From positions 1 through 8,355 of the forward strand of contig JAFCBV010000021.1 in assembly GCA_017610545.1 (NCBI GenBank): a DNA stretch of 8,355 nucleotides, written 5' to 3'. This document shows, in pieces, positions 1 through 4,404 of this stretch (position 1 is its first letter; every line of letters starts with the position of its first letter). Source of the stretch: Candidatus Nanohalarchaeota archaeon (lineage in GTDB: Archaea > EX4484-52 > B79-G9). A program made the position numbers and the translations under genes. The notes beneath the pieces were generated by a model. It was not told the origin of the DNA. It searched no databases and saw nothing but the letters and a program-made list of their open reading frames with translations.

Positions 1-1
1 T

Positions 2-1285
2 CTTGATCTTGAAGTTATTGTTGAAAATAAGGCAGGAGCCGGGCAGGACATCTTTGTTGAATACTGGGTATCAAACGCAGGCCTTGAAGAAAAATCATGG
101 TATTCTGCTTCAATGCACGCCTATGTGGGCAAGGATGCAATAATATATATTCCGCTCAAAGCATACGTATTCCCAATCCAGCCTTATGGCAATTACTGGC
201 TGCATGTCAAGGTAACACCTACAAACGACACATCTTCTGGCTTTAGCTGGATGGCTCATGACACATTTTCTGTTGTGCAACGGCCCGTAGAACCGCCCTA
301 TGTTCCGAAGACGCCGACAGCTGCCGTGGTTGCCGGTGCTACTGGCGCGACAGCAGGAAGGAGTGAGCTATACATAATTTCTCTGGTGCGCTATCCAAAA
401 AACATAAGTACTGTGCGCGGCTGGACAGACATAAGCACAATTGAGATAAAAAATATAGGGGATCTGCCTGTCAAAAACATATCTTTAACTGTTACAGGGG
501 TTCCGTACACATGGTACACTCTTCGCCCGGACACAGCACAGGATCTCTCAAGCGGGAACAGTACGGCCTTTCTGCTTGAGTTTAATATACCCGACAACGC
601 AGATATCGGAGCATACGACCTCGTCTTTACAGCAGAAGGAAATGAGGCAAGTGACGAAAAACTTTCGCAGCTGACGATTTTTCAGTCAGTAGAAGAGATG
701 CTTCTTGCGGAAATACGTGCATTGAAGGTTCGCTTGCAGCATCTTGAAGAAGAGATGGCATTTGCAGGAACTGCCGGCAAAAATATTAGCCAGGTTATTC
801 CTGTTATTGAGCGCGCTAAAAAGGAATTGGGTCTTGCAGAAGCAACTGTGGCAAACTCCAGCTATGAGGATGCGCACAACCATATACTTCTTACAAAGAA
901 CCTTCTTGATCGGGTAGAAGTTCTTTTAAAATCTGCTCAATATATTGAAATGATTCCAACAAAAATTATTCCGTCATGGCTGATTACACTCATAATACTG
1001 CTTGCAGTTCTTGCGGCATTTGCCTTTATCTGGACTTTCCGGCTTAAGCGCAGGATGAAATTATTTTTCAGGACCCCCGCAGCAATGATGAGGGCAGTTC
1101 ACCTGTTTAAGAAGGAGAAGGAGACGCGACAGGTGTTTTTGGCTGAGCGCACGAAGCTTATACGCATGCAGGATCTTCTTGAAAGAGAAGTAAAAGACGG
1201 CACAATAACAGAATCAGCGTATCAGGAATTGAGCAAGAGAACTGCCGACAAGCTGAAGGATATCGATAAAAAAATCAAGGGATGA
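2..1285 (+). CDS. Membrane-anchored surface protein with NEW3/CARDB-like domain (5'-partial)
   Basis: The frame is open from the left edge, so the true start lies outside the window. The ATG at 113 is internal, because the 37 upstream codons encode the same beta-sandwich. Of the 427 visible residues, about 1-95 form an Ig-like domain, followed by a Pro/Ala/Gly/Thr-rich linker (about 95-120). A NEW3-type domain (about 122-227) carries the pattern IEIKNIGDLPVKNISL. A coiled-coil/helical stalk follows (about 229-320). One membrane span (about 326-346, ending WTFRLKRRMK) leads to a helical cytosolic tail (347-427). Several N-x-S/T sites lie on the outer side. The tail segment LLEREVKDGTITESAYQEL resembles a SHOCT-like C-terminal motif. 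The topology (outside N-terminus, inside C-terminus) follows from the Arg/Lys cluster after the span. The next gene starts 3 nt after the stop, which suggests one transcript. The specific function is unknown; an envelope or S-layer-associated role is inferred. Confidence 0.85.
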   Translation, partial: LDLEVIVENKAGAGQDIFVEYWVSNAGLEEKSWYSASMHAYVGKDAIIYIPLKAYVFPIQPYGNYWLHVKVTPTNDTSSGFSWMAHDTFSVVQRPVEPPYVPKTPTAAVVAGATGATAGRSELYIISLVRYPKNISTVRGWTDISTIEIKNIGDLPVKNISLTVTGVPYTWYTLRPDTAQDLSSGNSTAFLLEFNIPDNADIGAYDLVFTAEGNEASDEKLSQLTIFQSVEEMLLAEIRALKVRLQHLEEEMAFAGTAGKNISQVIPVIERAKKELGLAEATVANSSYEDAHNHILLTKNLLDRVEVLLKSAQYIEMIPTKIIPSWLITLIILLAVLAAFAFIWTFRLKRRMKLFFRTPAAMMRAVHLFKKEKETRQVFLAERTKLIRMQDLLEREVKDGTITESAYQELSKRTADKLKDIDKKIKG

Positions 1286-1288
1286 GTC

Positions 1289-2275
1289 ATGATAAAAATA
1301 CATTTTTTGATATTGATTTTTGTATTCACGGCATTGCCCTGCACATCTCATGCTGCAAGAGAATATCAGGTAGGTGTTTCACCCCCCTTGCTTGACCTGG
1401 GGGTGCTTGAGCGCGGAGAGGAAACTGTGGCAGAGTTCTTTATAATTACGTCCTCAACAGAAGATCTTTTGGTTCGGCTCGAGGCAGCGCGCGGGATGCC
1501 TGATTTTTTCGGCAAGCCCGCGTATTCCGCACTTGTCCATGAATATTCAGAGGAAGATACATCATCATGGGTTCTTTTTCCAAGCAACCCGGTTGTGCTC
1601 GCGCCACAGGAAAACTCTATTGACACGTTATCGGGAGCATTGCGCGGCTGGAGAAAAATAAATATTGTCATAAAGGTGCCGGAAGACGCAGAGCCGGGAT
1701 ACCATCTCATTTCAATACACTCAGCACCATACGTTCCTGCAGGAAAGGCTTTGGGGGTGAACATTGTTGCTGTTTCACCCGTAAACATCGTATTTCGTGT
1801 TCCGGGGGATGCTATTCGAAGCGGGCAGATTTTGGATATGGTGGCCGGACGCGAGAGTATGGGCGGCAGGACTGTAAATGTATTTTTCAAGAACACCGGC
1901 ACTGTGACAATATCTGCTATGGCAGAAAATGTTGAAGTATATGTTGGCAACTCAAGTACAGACAAGCCACGTTTTTCCGGGCAACAATATATTTCTCCGG
2001 GAAGCACGCAGGCGCTTGCAGTGGTTTTCGACTATGATGAAATCTCTGTAGGAACGCATGAAGTTTTTTCAGAGGTTGATTACATGACATCGCGCGCATC
2101 AAAGAGCGCTGATGTGACCTTTGAAGAGCTGGTTCAGGCAGAGCCTTCTGCATCTGTTATTAAAATTCCAACTTCATCCATGCCGTGGTGGGTCTTTATT
2201 GTTCCAATTATACTGTTTTTCCTTGTGATGTATTCTAGGCGAGGGGAAAACCGAAAACAGCATAAAGAATCTTAA
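1289..2275 (+). CDS. Exported two-domain beta-sandwich protein with C-terminal membrane anchor
   Basis: The 328-residue product starts with a clear signal peptide (about 1-22, hydrophobic IHFLILIFVFTALP, likely cleaved near SHA/A). The first beta-domain (about 25-172) opens with SPPLLDLGVLERGEETVAEF, an ASH/PapD-like or DUF916-like strand pattern, and contains PEDAEPGYHLISIHSAP. A second CARDB-like domain (about 178-280) carries VNVFFKNTGTVTISA. A Trp-led membrane span (about 299-315) and a short basic cytosolic tail (SRRGENRKQHK) end the protein. It is therefore a type I surface protein tethered to the membrane, and no catalytic motif is visible. The ATG is 3 nt beyond the upstream stop; GGGATGA just ahead could act as a weak ribosome site, so the two genes are probably co-transcribed. 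The domain 1 opening resembles the product at 3079, suggesting shared ancestry. The molecular role is unknown. Confidence 0.85.
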   Translation: MIKIHFLILIFVFTALPCTSHAAREYQVGVSPPLLDLGVLERGEETVAEFFIITSSTEDLLVRLEAARGMPDFFGKPAYSALVHEYSEEDTSSWVLFPSNPVVLAPQENSIDTLSGALRGWRKINIVIKVPEDAEPGYHLISIHSAPYVPAGKALGVNIVAVSPVNIVFRVPGDAIRSGQILDMVAGRESMGGRTVNVFFKNTGTVTISAMAENVEVYVGNSSTDKPRFSGQQYISPGSTQALAVVFDYDEISVGTHEVFSEVDYMTSRASKSADVTFEELVQAEPSASVIKIPTSSMPWWVFIVPIILFFLVMYSRRGENRKQHKES

Positions 2276-2318
2276 AATCAAGATAGTTTACACTTTTGAG
2301 CGAATATGGTATGAATTG

Positions 2319-2361
2319 GGCTATAATATTTATACTGCGTAGCCTAATACTAAGATATCTT
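2319..2361 (+). promoter_or_regulatory. Candidate archaeal promoter and operator-like repeats ahead of the CheC-like gene
   Basis: An A/T-rich box ATATTTATA (2326-2334) precedes the ATG at 2375 by about 45 nt. That predicts a transcription start near 2356 and a leader of roughly 19 nt. A GTGA at 2365-2368, 6 nt before the ATG, is a plausible weak ribosome site for such a leader. The box is bracketed by inverted 5-mers, GGCTA (2319-2323) and TAGCC (2340-2344). A perfect 10-bp palindrome AAGATATCTT (2352-2361) lies over the predicted start. The palindromes could bind a regulator, but short A/T-rich palindromes also arise by chance. Confidence 0.45.
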
Positions 2362-2374
2362 GTTGTGAATATCC

Positions 2375-2962
2375 ATGCTTACTCAATTGTCTGACAGCGA
2401 AAAAAACGCATTGACTGAAACGTGGGACATATCGTCTGCTGCTGCTATAAGCGCACTTGCCAGCACTCTTGGCAAAGAAGTTAAGCTCATAGAACCTTGT
2501 GTGAAGCAGATGCTCTTAAATGATGTTCCGGGCGTCATGAATGCTGACGAAGCCGGAAACATCCTGATATATCTGAAGCTGAGCGGGGCTGTTCGGGGTG
2601 TGGCGGCAATAAGCGCAGAACCATCAAATATACTTGCTTTGGCAGATATGCTGCTTCACAAAGAAATAGGGACTTTCAAATCATTGGATAACCAGAATTT
2701 TTCTGTGGTAAACGAACTTTTGAACATTCTAACAGGATATTATGTTGATGCTCTTGTCGCCAGAATTTCCGGTAAGATAACTATGCGCGATCCAACGTAT
2801 TCCGTCAATCCATACAAGGCAATAGACGATTTCGGGCTTGGCGAAACATTTAATGAAATAAATGTTCTTGTATTTGAAAATAAATTTCTGATACCAGAGA
2901 TTCAAGTCCATGGCAAAACTTTTTTGATTCTGTCTGAAAAAATGCTTAAGAAATTTATGTGA
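2375..2962 (+). CDS. CheC-family (CheC/CheX/FliY-like) phosphatase-like protein
   Basis: The 195-residue soluble protein has the usual CheC length and two-fold repeat. CheC proteins dephosphorylate CheY-P and in archaea act in chemotaxis signalling to the archaellum; that is family knowledge. In the sequence, the opening LSDSEKNALTETWDIS aligns with the CheC/FliY start (LS-x-E-x-x-AL-x-EIGNIS), followed by A-x-x-ALASTLGKEVKL. The active-site pattern [D/S]-x3-E-x2-N is intact only in the second half: S110, E114, N117 within SVVNELLNILTGYYVDAL. In the first half the same positions are N11, E15 and D18, so that site is probably inactive. The central stretch SGAVRGVAAIS fits the strand linking the halves. 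There is no signal peptide or membrane span, so it is cytosolic, unlike every + strand neighbour. No cheY, cheD or cheA lies in the window. Family assignment is good; orthology to true CheC is uncertain, so no symbol is given. Confidence 0.8.
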   Translation: MLTQLSDSEKNALTETWDISSAAAISALASTLGKEVKLIEPCVKQMLLNDVPGVMNADEAGNILIYLKLSGAVRGVAAISAEPSNILALADMLLHKEIGTFKSLDNQNFSVVNELLNILTGYYVDALVARISGKITMRDPTYSVNPYKAIDDFGLGETFNEINVLVFENKFLIPEIQVHGKTFLILSEKMLKKFM

Positions 2963-2977
2963 TCTAAAACCGTTATT

Positions 2978-3052
2978 ATGAAAAACAATTTGGCACTTTT
3001 TGGAATTATTCTCGTTGCTCTTATTGTTTTAGATGATGGCGGAATGCTTTAA
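2978..3052 (+). CDS. Possible 24-residue hydrophobic membrane peptide
   Basis: An ATG 15 nt after the CheC-like stop opens a frame ending in TAA at 3050-3052. It would encode 24 residues: a polar start MKNN, a strongly hydrophobic core (LALFGIILVALIVL, residues 5-18) and a short acidic/Gly end DDGGML. This would be a single-span mini-protein, or the remnant signal peptide of a lost exported gene. The stop codon overlaps the TATA box of the next gene. No ribosome site or dedicated promoter is seen, so translation would depend on read-through from the CheC-like transcript. Such an ORF could arise by chance in a T-rich spacer. Confidence 0.25.
   Translation: MKNNLALFGIILVALIVLDDGGML
2994..3030 (+). 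terminator. Weak candidate T-rich terminator after the CheC-like gene
   Basis: The spacer contains TTTTT at 2997-3001 and a second T-rich stretch, TTATTGTTTT, at 3021-3030, with no hairpin. Archaeal RNA polymerase can terminate at oligo-T runs without a stem. These are the only T-rich runs between the CheC-like stop and the next promoter. They fall inside the possible mini-ORF, so the two interpretations compete. Confidence 0.2.
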
Positions 3053-3058
3053 TATATA
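3048..3058 (+). promoter_or_regulatory. TATA box for a probable leaderless transcript of the 3079 gene
   Basis: TTTAATATATA is centred about 25-26 nt before the ATG at 3079, the standard archaeal distance from TATA box to transcription start. Transcription would therefore begin at or next to the start codon. No Shine-Dalgarno sequence precedes that ATG (GTTCACCAAGAGTTCGTT), which agrees with leaderless translation. Confidence 0.6.
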
Positions 3059-3078
3059 GAGTTCACCAAGAGTTCGTT

Positions 3079-3606
3079 ATGAACGCGAAACCACCTGCTA
3101 CAAAAATGAGCCATAAAAAGATTGTTGCCGTACTACTTTTTTTTATTGCCTTTTTGCTGTTTTACGGAGTGTTCTCTTTTCGTGATGCAATGGCAAGCAG
3201 TTCTGCAGAAAATCTGTTTTTCAAAAGCCAAAGCCATGCGTATGATGCATTTGTCGAAATATCTAACCCACAAAGCGAAGTGCTCTCTATCGGTTTTGCG
3301 GCAGATGTGGAGATGCTTAACTTTGGAATTGTTCCTTCAGGCGGAAATTATGCAAGAAAAGTCATTCATATTTCAAACAGCGCAAAGCACAGGGCACGTG
3401 TTTTGTTCGAGGCCCAAGGCAACATAAAAACCCTGGTTGAGTTTGATGATACAACGTACTTGATTGAACCCAGAGCCTCAGAAGAGGTACCGATTTTTCT
3501 TCGGACGCAAAACAGCACTTTGGCAGGGAATTACAGCGGCAAGATAATTGTGACAAAAATCGCATCTAAAAACGCTTTATCAAACATATTTATAAAATGG
3601 CTCTAA
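3079..3606 (+). CDS. Small signal-anchored single beta-sandwich protein
   Basis: The 175-residue product has a short polar, Lys-containing start (1-14), a strong hydrophobic segment (about 15-32, IVAVLLFFIAFLLFYGVF) and one extracellular beta-domain (about 65-160). The segment may be an uncleaved anchor or a signal peptide; AMASS at 37-41 could be a cleavage site. The domain carries LNFGIVPSGGNYARKVIHIS followed by N-S-A, an ASH/Ig-like opening also seen in the 1289 product (LDLGVLERG). N145-S-T and N151-Y-S are possible glycosylation sites. There is no catalytic motif. The ATG at 3079 is favoured because the TATA box places the transcript start there; the ATG at 3106 would lose only nine polar residues. 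The next gene begins within 10 nt of the stop, so the two form one unit. The function is unknown. Confidence 0.75.
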   Translation: MNAKPPATKMSHKKIVAVLLFFIAFLLFYGVFSFRDAMASSSAENLFFKSQSHAYDAFVEISNPQSEVLSIGFAADVEMLNFGIVPSGGNYARKVIHISNSAKHRARVLFEAQGNIKTLVEFDDTTYLIEPRASEEVPIFLRTQNSTLAGNYSGKIIVTKIASKNALSNIFIKWL

Positions 3607-3615
3607 AAAGTGGTT

Positions 3616-4350
3616 ATGCGGCTTGTGTATTTTTTTCTTTTTATGGCATTGGCTTCTCAGGTGGTATTTGCTGCGTCAGTGAACGTAAATATCGAAGACC
3701 TGATTTTGTCTGAGATGAAGGAAGTGCACACTATTTCAGGAGGGCTTCTTTCAAGTTCTCCGGAGCTTTATAATGCAGGAAGTGTATCTTATGCTGCCCG
3801 GGTGAGGCTTTCCGTGGCGGATAACGGCAATGAAATTTTTTCGGCATGGAGCGCAAAAGATGCTGTAATGCCCGGTGAAAGAAACGATTTCAATATATTC
3901 GCATACATATCATCGCCCGGAAATTACACTGCAAGGCTTTTTGGCCATTATGCAAATGACGCATTCAAGCTTGCAGAATACAATTTCAGCGTCAATGAAC
4001 ATCCATCGGCGTCCCGAAGCATAATTTTGTCAAAACCGCGCATATATGACAATAAAATAACAATAAGCGCAACATCCGAGACAGGCGAAACAGGTGTTGT
4101 CATCATGCCTGCCGGATATCCAAAGACCTGGATTTTTGAACAGAAGACCCTCTCAGCACTTTCCGGCAAAAAAACAGTCCGTATTTCAATACCCTATGAA
4201 GCAGACATATTTTCTGAAAAAGAAATAACACTTATTGCAGTTTCACTGGATGGCGAAGCCTTTGGTCAGATTGAATTTCCGATGAAGCGCGAACATGGAT
4301 TCTACAAGTACATTTCGCTCATAAATGATTGGATATGGGGCACAAGATAG
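3616..4350 (+). CDS. Secreted two-domain beta-sandwich protein without a C-terminal anchor
   Basis: From the ATG at 3616 the product is 244 residues; an in-frame GTG at 3610 would add two, and nothing in the sequence decides between them. The signal peptide is clear (MRLVYFFLFMALASQVVFAA, cleavage near residue 19). Domain 1 (about 25-128) is CARDB-like, with ELYNAGSVSYAARVRLSVAD and SPGNYTARL. Domain 2 (about 133-223) is a second beta-sandwich, with VRISIPYEADIFSEKEITLIA. Unlike its larger neighbours it has no membrane span at the end. It finishes with an aromatic, amphipathic-looking stretch, FYKYISLINDWIWGTR, which might bind a membrane surface or a partner. It begins within 10 nt of the 3079 gene's stop and probably shares its leaderless transcript, so the two products may act together. 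No known family is recognised beyond the general fold. Confidence 0.75.
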   Translation: MRLVYFFLFMALASQVVFAASVNVNIEDLILSEMKEVHTISGGLLSSSPELYNAGSVSYAARVRLSVADNGNEIFSAWSAKDAVMPGERNDFNIFAYISSPGNYTARLFGHYANDAFKLAEYNFSVNEHPSASRSIILSKPRIYDNKITISATSETGETGVVIMPAGYPKTWIFEQKTLSALSGKKTVRISIPYEADIFSEKEITLIAVSLDGEAFGQIEFPMKREHGFYKYISLINDWIWGTR

Positions 4351-4374
4351 CGAATACACACATCATCTATCGAA

Positions 4375-4383
4375 ATATATAAA
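4375..4383 (+). promoter_or_regulatory. TATA box for a probable leaderless transcript of the 4405 gene
   Basis: ATATATAAA, preceded by a purine-rich CGAA that could serve as a BRE, is centred about 26 nt ahead of the ATG at 4405. This places transcription start at the initiator codon and favours 4405 over the in-frame ATGs at 4420 and 4429. The box begins only 25 nt after the upstream gene's stop, so the 54-nt spacer is almost entirely promoter. Confidence 0.65.
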
Positions 4384-4404
4384 CAGCGCCAGCCATAATT
4401 TGTC

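Noticed and set aside
1289..1360. Lipobox-type lipoprotein signal (LPC at residues 16-18)
   Set aside because: The residue before Cys is Pro rather than Gly/Ala/Ser, and an ordinary cleavage site SHA follows. The protein also has a C-terminal span, so lipidation is not needed for anchoring.
1366..2007. 213-residue open frame on the - strand
   Set aside because: It lies wholly antisense to the well-supported exported protein at 1289-2275, has no promoter or ribosome site, and its translation is low-complexity Ser/Thr/Pro with no domain pattern.
2180..2272. Archaeosortase (PGF-CTERM-like) sorting signal in the 1289 product
   Set aside because: A span and basic tail are present, but no PGF or similar tripartite motif precedes the span; an ordinary anchor explains it.
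3079..3180. Class III (type IV pilin/archaellin) signal peptide in the 3079 product
   Set aside because: The hydrophobic segment follows HKK directly without the required Gly/Ala cleavage residue and acidic +3 position, and the mature part is beta-rich rather than a long helix.
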